The notes beneath the pieces were generated by a model. It was not told where the DNA came from. It did not search any database and saw nothing but the letters and a program-made list of their open reading frames with translations. From Prunus persica (taxonomy: Eukaryota; Streptophyta; Magnoliopsida; Rosales; Rosaceae): DNA of 64,000 nt. Positions 1 to 11,925 of this stretch are shown piece after piece. The stretch lies in contig NC_034009.1 in the NCBI RefSeq assembly GCF_000346465.2, forward strand, positions 23,045,094 through 23,109,093, in the 5' to 3' direction. The translations under genes and the position numbers were made by a program. Positions within the stretch are counted from its first letter, which is position 1. Every line of letters starts with the position of its first letter.

Positions 1-940
1 CGAAGTGGAAAATTTATTTCACGACGGTTTTTTGTAAATAAGAGACGTAGTAGATTTCAATAATGTCGTCTTCTCATGTATTTAAAGACGTCATATTTTT
101 TCTTGTCGGGTAAATTATATTTAACGGCGTAGTATTTTATTTGTCGTCGTTGTATGTATATCTTGCGGCCTTGTTCTTTTAATATGTGTCATATTTTTCC
201 TTTTTAACGACGGTGATTTTTTTGAGTTGGTCGTCTATTCTCATCCTCGACTATTTTCTAGAACTTTAGCAGACTAAACACGTCTGTTTTTATTTTTTTC
301 CGACGTTGTTTTATTTAACAACGTCTAATATTTATCGTCGTTGTTTGTTTCTGAAAATAGGACGTATAAATTTTGTAATACGACTCTCATATATTTGTAA
401 CCGACGTTGTTTCGTTGTTCAACGTCTACTCTATAAATACATACGTCGTAAATAATGACACTGACAACTATTTCCACGTCATCTTTTATAGAAAAATCGA
501 AGTGGAAAATTTATTTTACGACGGCTCTTTTTATATAGGCGACGTAGTAGGTATCAATAACGTCGTCTTCTAATGTATTTAAAGACGTCATATTTTTTAT
601 TGTCGTGAAAATGATATTTAACGGCGTCTTATTTTAATTTTCGTCGTTGTATGTCTATATTGCGGCCTTGTTCTGTTAATATGTGTCATATTTTTCCTTT
701 TTAACGACGATTTTTTTAGAGAGTTGGTCGTCTATTCTCATCCTCGACTGCTTTTTTTAGATCTTTTTGCAGTACAAAGACGTCGTTTTGTATTTGTTGA
801 TGACGTTGTATATTGTAACAACGACGGTGATTCAGCGTCGTGGTTTATGAGGGAAAAGATGACGGTGGATTCCACGACCATTGAAAAACCGAATACACGA
901 CGGTGATTTACCGTCGTCTTTTTGCTTTTTTGTAGTAGTG
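1..940 (-). mobile_element. CACTA (En/Spm) transposon terminus, copy C, body runs off the left edge
   Basis: The segment is the reverse complement of the first 0.9 kb of CACTA-A (35540 onward). It ends at 940 in TTTTTTGTAGTAGTG, the reverse complement of the CACTACTACAAAAAA terminus. It is packed with ACGACGG/CCGTCGT motifs and has no convincing coding sequence. It contains two diverged copies of a subterminal block (around 1-480 and 490-940). It interrupts the gypsy reverse transcriptase that begins at 941. The other end and the target duplication lie outside the window. Confidence 0.85.
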
Positions 941-1874
941 CGAGCGTTATGAGGCCATGAGGGCGGAGGTAGATCGATTGAGTAGTATCGGATTCATCAG
1001 GGAAATTGACTACCCTACATGGCTGGCTAATGTAGTGATGGTCCGTAAACCAAGAAAGGGCTGGCGCATGTGTGTAGATTACACCAACCTTAATCGGGCC
1101 TGTCCAAAGGATAGCCTTCCCCTACCCTACATTGACCAGCTGGTCGACGCCACAGCTGGCCACGCCCTCCTTAGCTTCATGGATGCTTACTCAGGTTACA
1201 ACCAGATCTTCATGCACCCCGAAGATCAAGCCCACACCTCCTTCATTACGGATCGTGGCCTCTACTGCGATCCTTGTTCTGTTAATATGTGTCATATTTT
1301 TCCTTTTTAACGATGGTTTTTTTAGAGAGTTGGTCGTCTATTCTCATCTTCGACTGCTTTTTTTAGATCTTTTTGCAGTACAAAGACGTCGTTTTGTATT
1401 TGTTGATGACGTTGTATATTGTAACAACGACGGTGATTCAGCGTCGTGGTTTATGAGGGAAAAGATGACGGTGGATTCCACGACCATTGAAAAACCGAAT
1501 ACACGACGGTGATTTACCGTCGTCTTTTTGCTTTTTTGTAGTAGTGCGAGCGTTATAAGGCCATGAGGGCGGAGGTAGATCGATTGAGTAGTATCGGATT
1601 CATCAGGGAAATTGACTACCCTACATGGCTGGCTAATGTAGTGATGGTCCGTAAACCAAGAAAGGGCTGGCGCATGTGTGTAGATTACACCAACCTTAAT
1701 CGGGCCTGTCCAAAGGATAGCCTTCCCCTACCCTGCATTGACCAGCTGGTCGACGCCACAGCTGGCCACGCCCTCCTTAGCTTCATGGATGCTTACTCAG
1801 GTTACAACCAGATCTTCATGCACCCCGAAGATCAAGCCCACACCTCCTTCATTACGGATCGTGGCCTCTACTGC
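663..1874. repeat. 606-bp direct tandem duplication spanning the CACTA/gypsy junction
   Basis: Bases about 663-1268 (last ~278 bp of CACTA-C plus ~328 bp of gypsy RT) recur almost identically at about 1269-1874. Corresponding landmarks, the transposon end at 940 and 1546 and the ATG at 957 and 1563, are 606 bp apart. Only a few single-base differences are visible. The junction near 1268-1272 shares TGCG with the left breakpoint. Confidence 0.9.
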
Positions 1875-3302
1875 TATAAGGTGATGCCCTTCGGCCTCAA
1901 GAACGCCAGGGTTACTTATCAGCGTCTGGTGAACAGCCTCTTCGCCCCACTAATTGGCAACACCATGGAAGTATACGTTGATGATATGCTGGTCAAAAGT
2001 CGCACAGCTGACCAACACATCCCTAACCTCTCTGCCATGTTCACCATCCTGAAGCAGTACAAAATGAGGCTCAACCCCACCAAATGTGCATTCGGGGTGG
2101 CTTTCGGTAAATTACTTGGCTTCATGATCAGCCAGAGGGGTATTGAGGCCAATCCAGAAAAGATCCAGGCCATCTTAGACATGACAATACCTAAGATGGT
2201 CAAGGATATCCAAAGCCTTATAGGGCGTGTCGCAGCCCTGACCAGATTTATCTCCAAGGCCACTGACCGCTGCGCCCCATTTTTCAAGGCACTTAAGGGC
2301 AGCAAGCGAAGCATCACCTGGACTGCTGAATGTGACACGGCTTTCAGCGAGCTCAAGGAGTATATGGGTCGGGCCCCTTTATTGTCAACCCCTGAGCACG
2401 GAGACATCCTCGTGATTTATCTCTTTGTCTCAGTTTCGGCAGTTAGCTCTGTGCTCATTCGACCAAGGGATAACGCGGAGCACCCAGTGCATTATGTTAG
2501 TAAGGCATTGCAGGATGCCGAGGTTCGGTACCCAGACATCGAAAAACTGGCGTTCGCCCTGGTCGTCTCGGCTAGATGCCTCCGACCATATTTTCAAGCT
2601 CACACCATCCATGTCCTAACCAACCAACCACTCCGATAGGTGTTGCAGAAACCAGAAACCTCGGGGAGGCTGGTTAAGTGGGCCATTGAACTTGGTGAGT
2701 TTGATATTCACTATAAACCCCGCCCAGCTACAAAGGGCCCGGCTGTTGTTGACTTCTTATCCGAATTCACGGATCCCCAAGCTTCAGCAGCTACAAAGCT
2801 CGTCACTGAACCCAATCCCCCTCCGAGCCAAGTCCACACTGCCAGCAAAGGCACTTTTGACTTGACACAGCCCCTATGGACTTTATTTGTGGATGGCTCT
2901 TCTAATGCCCAGGGGTGTGGGGCCGACCTCGTTCCCATCTCCCCAGACAGGGTTGCCCTTGAGTACGCCCTCCGCTTCAAATTCCAAACCTCCAACAATG
3001 AGGCCGAATATAAAGTACTCTTAGCTGGTCTTCGACTAGCCAAAGAGATGGACGCCAAACAAATTCAGATATTCAGCGACTCACAGCTCGTCGTCCATCA
3101 GGTCAACCAGGACTTCACGGCCAAGGATGCCTCCATGACAGCTTACCTCTAGCACACTCGGCACTTGCTTGCAACCTTCCACGCCCATTCTATAAACCAG
3201 GTACCACGCTCTGAGAACGGCCATGCCGATGCATTGGCCAGGTTAGCATCTGCCTTGGAGCAGGGCATAGGTCGTCACATCCACATCGAATTCTTGGACT
3301 AA
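1551..3302 (+). pseudogene. gypsy pol: reverse transcriptase, RNase H and second RNase H
   Basis: An open frame from 1563 to 2639 gives a gypsy RT: RMCVDYTNLNRACPKDSLPL, the MDAYSGYNQI block, and a YVDD catalytic box near 1975-1986. It runs into a classic RNase H. A TAG at 2637-2639 breaks the frame. The same frame resumes at 2640 and encodes a second, archaeal-type RNase H (FVDGSSNAQGCGADL, NNEAEYKVLLAGLRLAKEM, FSDSQLVVHQV), broken by TAG at 3150-3152 and a further stop at 3301-3303. Both internal stops look like Gln-to-TAG changes. Two tandem RNase H domains point to the Tat/Ogre group. The first ~310 bp also occur at 941-1268 because of the tandem duplication. The real upstream part was displaced by the CACTA insertion. 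Identification is firm; function is lost. Confidence 0.9.
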
Positions 3303-3349
3303 CCCGGCACACAAGCCCCACTCATCTGTACCATTGATCACAGCCCTAC

Positions 3350-4557
3350 ATGGATGGACCCCATCCTTCAGTTTTTGAAGAACCAAACACTACCGCTAAT
3401 TCTGTCGAGGCACGACGTGTTCGCCATCGCTCTGCCCGATACCTGATCATTAACGGTTCCCTATACAAGCGAGGGTTCAGCCTTCCTTACCTCCGATGTC
3501 TGACTCCAGAGGAGGGTCATTATGTCCTTCGGGAAATCCATGAAGGCATCTGCGGCAACCACTCAGGCGCACGCTCACTGGCTCATAAGGCAATTCACCA
3601 AGGATACTTCTGGCCTTCAGTCCACACTGACGCCTAGGCCTTCACCCAGAAATGCGACAAGTGTCAGAGATTCGCCAACATTCCACAACTCCCGGCTGAA
3701 CCATTGACATCCATGGTCAGTCCCTGGCCATTTGCCCAATGGGGACTGGACCTCATTGGGCCGATGCATGAGGGCAAGGGCCAAGTCAAATATGTAGTTG
3801 TAGCTGTAGACTACTTCACCAAATGGGCTGAAGCCGAAGCCTTAGCCATCATCACTGCGGCCCACATTGAAACCTTGTGTGGCAAAATATCGTATGTCGC
3901 TTCGGCATCCCCAACTCCATCGTCACAGACAATGGATGGCAATTTGACAATGCAAAATTCAAACAATTTTGTTCTAACATCATGATCTGTCTTTGCTTCG
4001 CCTCCCCAGCCCATCCCCAGTCCAATGGCCAGGTCGAAGCCGTTAACAAAATTATCAAGAAGACCTTAAAGACAAAACTTGACAAAGCCAAGGGCTGCTG
4101 GTCCTATCGCACCACCTTCCGCACCTCCACCGGTGAAACGCCATTCTCTTTATCATTTGGTACCGAAGCCGAGGCACCAGTAGAGATTGGCCAACCCACA
4201 TATCGAACCTCCACTTACGATGCCAAGGCCAATGACGAGCAGTTAGTCCTAAACCTCGACTTCATTGATGAGCTCCGTGACCAATCCAGCATGCGCAATA
4301 TTGCGTACAAGCAACGCATCGCCAAATACTACGACTCCCGAGTCAAGCCCCGTGTTTTCAGAATGAGGGACTGGGTCATGCGCAAGGTTTCCTTGGCCAC
4401 CAAAAATCCCACTGAAGGTACCTTCGGCCCTACATGGGAGGGTCCTTATGAGATTATCAAAATCTGCCGCCCCAGCACTTATCAGCTTCGTGATCCCAAG
4501 GGCAAGACGTTGCCTCATCCCTGGAACGCTGATCACCTCAAGTACTACTACAAGTAA
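3350..4557 (+). pseudogene. gypsy pol: integrase
   Basis: Two overlapping frames together cover a gypsy integrase. The first (about 3350-3890) has the HHCC zinc finger (HEGICGNH, then KCDKCQRFA past a TAG at 3637), the first catalytic Asp in GLDLIGPMHEG and the VVVAVDYFTKWAEAEAL block. A frameshift near 3880 moves the rest into the frame ending at 4557, which holds VTDNGWQFDN (second Asp) and NGQVEAVNK (catalytic Glu). The C-terminal part (GPTWEGPYEI, PWNADHLKYYYK) is typical of Tat/Ogre and Athila integrases. At least one stop and one frameshift make it non-functional. It is followed directly by the antisense gene on the other strand. Confidence 0.88.
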
Positions 4558-4837
4558 ACATATCTAGACCTTAGGACAATACTTTGGTCTTGAGCATTAA
4601 CTATTGTACCTTCTGCCTTTCGGCACTTATTTTTATGAAACGCCTGACTCCGGCTATTTCCTATCCACTCACATGATTATCATTTTACTAGCACAATTGA
4701 TATCACATAAGAAGAAGTCTCATATCATAAGCAAATCAAAACAACCTTGCTCCGCGCAAGGCAAATTGTTCATACAAAGCAAAAATAAACACAGCATTCC
4801 AACACGATAGCTAGAGTACATAACAAAGGCAACGCCC

Positions 4838-6973
4838 TCACGACTCAGTAGAAGGGGCATCCCCAGTGGCCGGCTCCGCCTCTGGCATCGGGACACTAGC
4901 ATCAGCAGTAGGACTCTGTGCAGGAGGCTCGCCACTCGTATCAAAGTTAATCTCAACCGATGGGTTGAACCTAACCAGCCTATCTTCCCAGCGAAGCTGC
5001 TCATCCACTAGTTGGTCCATGATGTAACTCTTCAGCTCCTCTAAAGTTCGAAACGACTCGATCGCCTTGACCCGGGCAGCAGCTACCTCCTCGGCCTTCG
5101 ACCTCTTCAGCTCCTCCACCTCCTTGGCCAGAGCCGCTTTTTGCAACAACAGGGCGTTCTTCTCTCGGATAGCCTCCTGCGCCTCCACCATCTTGCTCTG
5201 GGACATCTCATCACGCCTCTTCAGCCTCTGGATCTCTTTATCTGCCTTGGCCATGCTGACATATATCTCGCCAAAGGCCTGCAAAACAAAGCAACATCAG
5301 TCAACCCAAACAAGAATGATCCGAACAAATTCACAAAAGACGGCCAAAACTTACATAAGCAGAGGTGAGAATCGTCTTCTGGGCCCGGTCTATGAAGGAA
5401 GAGGCTGGGGTTCTCGCCAGAGCCTCGAGATCACTCTTCACGCCTTCCAGGAAGACGTTAACCAAGGGCACCTCCTGCCGGTGCATGGCTAAGTTCACCT
5501 CCTTCTTCTGCTGGCGTAGCCTGCCGAAGTCCACCTTCTCCACCTCTTCAGCAAAAATGTCCTCTATGCCGAAGGGGAGCTTCGGCGACGCCTGCAAATC
5601 AAAAGGTGGAAGTCTCGGCCCCGACCCCATCACATGCTGATGAGCTTCCTCCAAGGCTTTCCTCTTTCTTAGCACGTCAGCAACCCGACCCTCATCATCA
5701 TCTCTGGGGCGTTTCCCAGCACCCTTCTCTGCCTTTTTGGCCCGAGACTCCCTTAGCCGCTTCTGCATCTCAGCATCATCAATATCCACTGCCACCTTCG
5801 TGCTCCCTCTTATAATACCCGCCACTGTCAAAACAAAAGAAAATGAACAAAAAAAAAAAAACTCCGTTAGTCACAACCACAAGGGGCTCAGAAGACAACC
5901 AACAAAAGTGACCCAGGTACTTACTTCCTTGCAGTAGTCCAGACTCCAACAGATTCTTTTGGGTGACTAGGTTCCTGCACTCACTCTCGGTCTCTGATAG
6001 CTGTGCCCTCACCCACTCAACCTCGTCTTCCTGCTCCCTGGAGATAGGCCCCCACTTCACTGAACCTGCACCAAAGGTTAGATACTACTTAGCCATTTAC
6101 ATTGGCACAGGCAAATAGAAAACCAAGAATGCGAGCAAACAAACAAAACAGAATCACACATCAAACCGTCTTAAGGGATGGGGCTAAGGACCTGTAGACT
6201 GGAAGTGGGTAGGAATGTGTTGGGTAATGCTTTTCCCTGGCGGACACTCCCAGTCACCATAAACCATGCACCACCTGTTCCTCCAGGACTTCTGCGTAGT
6301 TGGCTTGTGACTAATAAAGTAGCCCCTCTCCTTCGCCTTTCGGCAATTGGCTTGTACCCAACCAAAATTCCCCCGTTGCTTCGAAACCGAGTACAAATAC
6401 ATGAACTGCTCAAATACTGGCTCCCCCAACCCAACCAACCACCAAGCGATATACATTCCATGTAGAAGAATCCAAAAGTTGGGATTATACTGCTCTGGCG
6501 CATACCCCAACTTGGCCAACATCATCTGCACCCACGGATGAAGGGGTAGTCTGAAGCCATGCCGATACATATCTGTAAAAATCATCACGGAGCCATCCGA
6601 AGGATATCTAACTACATCAGCTGCAGTGGGTAACCTCAAGCCCACATAGGGTGGAACACAAAAGTCTGTTCCGAAGCTGGGCCAACTTCGCTTCTGTAAG
6701 CGTATTCCGCCTCGCCAAAGGGACACCAACCCGAATGTCTACTCCCTCTGAAACTGAAGCCACGACTATACCCACGGACCCAAATGGTGATGCCTGGTTG
6801 CTCGAACCCACCTCTGGCGTATGAGACAAGGCTAGAACCCGGTTCGCTATAGCATCTAACTCTATATAATTCCTCTGCATCTCCCTATATGCAGCCGACC
6901 CGGAGTCTACCGATGGCTCACCCCTCTCACCCCCATGCCCTATCATCCTACTTTCTATAAAACCTTCTACCAT
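4838..6973 (-). pseudogene. Retrotransposon antisense gene, four exons, 'putative gypsy type transposon' domain
   Basis: Reading the - strand, I can join exons of about 6973-6192, 6065-5925, 5824-5355 and 5278-4838 with GT/AG borders that keep frame. Exon 1 carries the aromatic-rich domain seen in many plant gypsy elements (PF04195-like: VGLRLPTAADVVRYPSDGSV, LHPWVQMMLAKLGYAP, GNFGWVQANCRKAKERGYF). Exons 3-4 encode charged coiled-coil sequence (KADKEIQRLKRRDEMSQSKM, LAKEVEELKRSKAEEVAAAR) and an acidic Pro/Ala-rich tail. A frameshift near 6690 separates the N-terminus (starting 6973) from the conserved domain, so this copy is probably broken. Its function in these elements is unknown to me. 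Exon borders are inferred; the antisense placement relative to pol is directly seen. Confidence 0.72.
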
Positions 6974-7492
6974 ACCCTCTGTCTCTGAACTCTTCTATTC
7001 AGAACAAACATATTGGCTAGGCTCTTCACTCTCAGTGTCATCCCCACCAAAGGCAGGGGGTCAGGACTTCTCTATCAGAACTTTCAGACATCTACAATAT
7101 GCAAAAACAAGAAAAAGAAACTAATGCACATGCAAGGAGGATCGAAACACAACAACACAAAATTTTGGCAAATCTACATGTTCTTTGGTATATACAAGCA
7201 AGCATTCAACGTGTTTATACCAATGCTCAACGTGTTCATCACATTCATGCTCATATTCAAAGTGTTCTTCCTAACCTTCAACATGTTCATGCAAAGAAAG
7301 ACATTTCAATTCAACAAGTTCAAACAAAATGAGGTCTAACCTTGTTCGTACCACCACGTAGGAGTCGCCGGAAATCACCTCAGCCACAAGCACCACCAAA
7401 AACCTCTTGCCGAAAATCTCCTTTCCTCCTCCTCAATTTCTCACAATTTTTCTCCTCAACTCAAGTATGGTGCCTTCGCCACTCCAAGTTCC

Positions 7493-7500
7493 TATTTATA
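7493..7500 (-). promoter_or_regulatory. TATA box candidate for the antisense gene
   Basis: The - strand reads TATAAATA about 520 bp upstream of the antisense ATG at 6973, inside a TGGCTATAAATAGG context typical of plant promoters. A promoter here would let the antisense gene be transcribed independently of the LTR. The leader between could hold an intron. This is inference from one motif. Confidence 0.4.
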
Positions 7501-9056
7501 GCCAACCAAGGGTACCCACGCCTCGATTCACGAGCAAACCCTAGCACCCTTTCATCTTCCCTCTTAAATCCCTTGTACCTATACACAATTTGAAATTCAA
7601 TTTTCAAATATAAAAAAAAAACGGAGGAGAGATTTCTAATATGCCTCGCCGAATAGCAAGCCCCGTGAAGAATTTGAAAGGGGATCATAATCCACCCTTG
7701 TCCAAAATATAGCCAAGCCCGACCCATGGCCTAGCTCTTATGGCCTAGTCCACATTCTACAGCACACTAGGCTTGCCGAACGGCAGTTACCATGGAGAAA
7801 CAATAAAAGGGGCCTCACAGGACTCACCATAAGCTAAGATGGAATTTCCATGACCCAGCTACAAAGACCGTGCGCACGGATTACCTAAGACTGGCCCTCT
7901 AGTCCACTCGGCAAAAGCTCAAGGAGCCTAGCCCCAAAACGGCCTGGCTGCAAAGCCCAGCCCTACGCCCTAGTTCCTAGCTGCCACAAAGCTCGCAACA
8001 GTTACAAATTCAAGTCCACAAAATAGCTATTCCACCTCAGCCCCAAAACGGCAGCACATAACCGAAATTAAAAGGGCCCAGCTCCAATCTCTTGTTTTTC
8101 GAAGCCCAACCACGGTTTATCCTAGCTTGCTGAACCTAGCTCCTAGCAACCTGCAACCTGCACCCCGCCCTCACTAACATCAGGCCACAACGAAATTTAC
8201 TCAACACACCCTTGCCGAACGGCAAGGGTTGAACAAAGGAACCACGGGAGATAGTGAAATCAAACACTCACCGCACTTGCTGAACCCCAAGGACCACACA
8301 AATGGGCACAGCCAAAAAAGGGTCTTCACCCCTCCACCCTGCCGAAGCAAGATCACTACAGGAAGACCCAGCTCACATATCCGAATCCAAGCCTTTCCTC
8401 CTTGCTAACAGCCCGAGGTGTTCCAAATTTTTTTTGAACAAAGCCCTTGCCGAACGGCAAGGTCCGTACAGAAGAAATGAAGGGGATACGATGTTCTCAC
8501 CTTGCCCAAGCTCACTTGCAGAATGGTTGATAGTCCAGCTCCACCAGCTTTCACCCTTTGCCGAAACCACCAAGCTCCAACCCTGGCCCGACTCCCTTGC
8601 CGTTCGCGAGGCCCTCCAACAAAAACTCATTTCGAAGTTCAGGCACAACTCTCAGCCACACCCATGAGACTACACAATCCTTCCCTTGCGAACCCAGTCC
8701 TCTTGCCGAATGGTACGAACCGTGAAGAAGACCTCGGAGCTCCCCGAAATTTGTCACCAAATGACCCTGCTGAAAACTGCCTAGACCACACCTTGCCGAA
8801 GACACAAAAGGCCTCAAAAAAATTTCTAATCGACCCTTGCCGTTCGGCAAAGGTTGAGCAAAAAAACAAACACAAGGGGGGGCACGACACCAAAGACCCA
8901 GCCCCAACTCGTCGCAGGGACCAAGGACCCAGATCCTTGTCGAACGGTTTCAGCTCCTACCGATCAAATCTGACAGGATCCGATCCAAATTCCGCTTTGG
9001 AATCCAAGTCAGACCCTGTGCGTGTCCGACACCTGGCAAATGTCGGGCACAAATGA
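7501..9056 (+). other. Non-coding 3' region of the gypsy element
   Basis: No gene is recognisable. The sequence is C-rich with many 'CCAGCCC' and 'GCCTAG' stretches and repeated short hairpins of the form CTTGCCG-NN-CGGCAAG. It is interrupted near 9057 and resumes near 11926 with the same composition and the same hairpin motif. Confidence 0.6.
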
Positions 9057-9092
9057 CTTACTTGCCCTTCTATACAAAACACGATAAAATAA

Positions 9093-10075
9093 CAAGCATG
9101 CTGACTAAACCGAAGGCAACAAATATAATCCGAAGGTAACATTTAATAACTGGGTACAAGGTGATTGAAGAAGATATAAGGTTTCTGAAGCAAAACTACT
9201 GAATAATTAACTTTCTGTAACCTTTTAAATTCTGCTACCATTTATCTGATAATTAACGAGAATATCTGTTCCTATAACTGGCTCAATACCAAAACATTTA
9301 CACCTGTCAAAACAAGTATATATATACAACCAACTACCAGCATACATATATATACATTCCAACAGTTCAATTTACAGTCTAGGGCAAAATATCAGAGCGA
9401 CTACTAAAAATTTACAAAGGAGTGAATCCTTTTATAAAACAAAAATCCTACATCAAAGAAAGGCGCGGAAGATGGGAAGTGGCCCGGTGGTGGATTCCTG
9501 TGCACGTCTACTGCCTGGGGGCGCAAAACAACAATAAGGGTGAGTGGACCCAAAAACAAAGTTGAGAAAATAGTATAAGAACATACAAACCCCAATGTAA
9601 AAACAGTTATACAAACTAGCTTATTTTCTTTATTTCTGAAATCAATGCATGTATATAATTATATACATTTGAAAACAGTTTAAAACTATCACCTAGGTGT
9701 ACCCTTATTTCCGTCAATTCCTTATATCCGTCAATTCCTTGCATCACCATGGGTGACACATACTCGCAGGTCTCAGGGACACGAAGTCAGTCCGAGCCGC
9801 AACTCGCAGGATTTAGGGGACCGTAGTCCACCTTTATCCGCATTACTCGCTCCACACGAGTTCGAGTACCAAGGAACTCGTGGGGCAACTTCAAGCATGC
9901 TGACTAAACCGAAGGCAACAAATATAATCCGAAGGCAACATTTAATAACTGGGTACAAGGTGATTGAAGAAGATATAAAGTTTCTGAAGCAAAACTGTTG
10001 AATAATTAACTTTCTGTAACCTTTTAAATTCTGCTGCCATTTATCTGATAATTAATGAGAATATCTGTTCCTATA
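9093..10075. repeat. 185-bp direct repeat pair
   Basis: About 185 bp at 9093-9277 recurs at 9892-10075 with a handful of substitutions (shared start CAAGCATGCTGACTAAACCG, shared end ATCTGTTCCTATAA). The ~615 bp between holds no recognisable gene. It probably arose by duplication inside the nested element. Confidence 0.85.
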
Positions 10076-10499
10076 AGCTTTAAAGGGAATTTCACTCGGC
10101 AGCATGCAACATAAAATATTTTACAGAATAAAACAGCTGATAACTGAAACTGAACTGCTTAAATTCATTTATTAAAACAAAGAGTCCACTCACTGATAGT
10201 CCGATCTCGCTGGACCTCTTGAAGGTCCCTCCTGCGGGTCAACTGATGCCCGGGTGCCTGATTCAATGACCATAATATTCTATTAATACAATATAGTATT
10301 AAATTAAAAACCCTATCCCCGGCTCCTAAAAGTACGTGCAGCAATTTAAAGTGATCCCTATGCCCATAAAAGCTTTCCTTCCACGTGGGGTAGTGTAGCA
10401 GTATCTTGGGACTCAAATAGCGCTAAGGTCCAAAAAGTCAATCCGGAACCCCACGGGTCCATGACCTCACAATATGATCCGGATGCCGCTAGAAGGTCC

Positions 10500-10999
10500 A
10501 ATATATCTATGACACATGTCCCGAGGGTATTGGTGTCAATCGGACGGTCGGATTAATCACGATCGTGTAACTGCATAATTTCTAAACCCTAGCCCTAGGG
10601 TTCGCGTTTTCGGAGTATCCGAGACTCCGATTCACAATCCGTCGAATCCTACACGTTTCTAAAATTATCTAGAATAACATACAGGTGCGTAAATTTTGAG
10701 GACGAAATTTGTATAAGGGGGGTAGGTTGTAATGACCCAAACCTAAAATTCATATTTAATTAGTAATTTATTATGTGGAAAGACAATTTTGCCCTTGGAA
10801 TAAGTTATGAACGAAAAGTTGACTTTTTGACCAAAAAGGAATTTGACAATTTCACATATATCGTGGCGTAGAGCACGACGACACGAGTTCATAGACACGA
10901 AGTGAACTCAAATCGGAGCTTTAACGAAGAAAATACGATTAAAACATCACGAGGGGCAAAACGGTAAATTAGAAATCAGAATTTTTATAAAAACCTCAG

Positions 11000-11036
<37 letters not shown>

Positions 11037-11925
11037 CCGTCGCGCGAACACCCCTCCTCCCAGCCGAATTTTTCTTTCCTCGCCACCACCATGTCCGGCC
11101 ATCAATTCCGTCGGCACTGGTCCCAAAAGAACCCGCTCGTCCTCCTCTACACGCCTCAGCCCTCAGCAGCTCCACCCCGCCGTTGCCGTCGCCAGAATTT
11201 GCAGAAAATCGATCGGTTTTGTCAAAACTTCCAACCGTTCGTTCTCATTCAATTCTCCTCCAAATTTGTCGAGTAAGGTATGGATTTCTTCCTATTTTCC
11301 ATGCTCTAGCTGATGGTTGGGTAGGTTTGCATCGAATTGGACCGTAGCTAGCTCAGTTTTCAAATTGAAATTCGGCCAGTTTTTTGGCCTCCGTGTTCGG
11401 CCACTTCCGGTCAGTTTTTGGGGTAGGTCCAAGAACAAAAGTGGTTCCAAATATGGTGTTATACCTAGGATAGGAGTTTGGAGCCTTGGTTTTGAGATTT
11501 TCCGGCGATGCTTTATCGCTTTGGACACCCATCGCTGCCGGCGCGTGCGGCGGCGCGTGGGTGAGGGTAGTGCCGTGACACTGTGTTTTGATGCGATCCT
11601 TAGGTCGTCACGAGCGCATAGGAATTTGCGGATCTCAATTTGGATACCGTTTGAGCCTCGAACGGATTTTCCATATTGTGCGATTATCGGGTTCAATACT
11701 GTTGAGCCGTTGGATCGTAATCAATTTTAGATATGTTATTCTAGATAATTTTAGAAATGTGTAGGATTCGACGGATTGTGAATCGGAGTCCCGGATACTC
11801 CGAAAACGAGAACCCTAGGGCTAGGGTTTAGAAATTATGCAGTTACACGATCGTGATTAATCCGACCGTCCGATTGACACCAATACCCTCGGGACATATG
11901 AATTTTAGGTTTGGGTCATTACAAA
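10500..11925. repeat. Inverted repeat arms around the nested LTR
   Basis: Bases about 10515-10682 are the reverse complement of about 11733-11890 (shared GGACGGTCGGATTAATCACG on one arm, CGTGATTAATCCGACCGTCC on the other). The terminal ~28 bp at 10730-10757 and 11898-11925 are also inverted. The order of the two blocks differs between the arms, so this is not one simple palindrome. Confidence 0.8.

Larger units (their letters stand above)
9057..11925 (+). mobile_element. Nested, rearranged chromovirus-like LTR retrotransposon remnant
   Basis: This stretch breaks the gypsy non-coding region. At 10697-10727 it has TTTTGAGGACGAAATTT followed by a purine tract AAGGGGGGTAGG, and then TGTAATGACCCAAACC at 10730. 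That arrangement matches the end of pol, the polypurine tract and the LTR start of Tekay/Del chromoviruses as I know them. The reverse complement of the same LTR start (GGTTTGGGTCATTACA) closes the segment at 11925. No coding domain survives. A CT microsatellite lies at 11006-11033. Boundaries are approximate and I could not assign a target duplication. Confidence 0.5.

Noticed and set aside
1919..2407. 162-codon - strand frame
   Set aside because: Antisense shadow of the gypsy reverse transcriptase.
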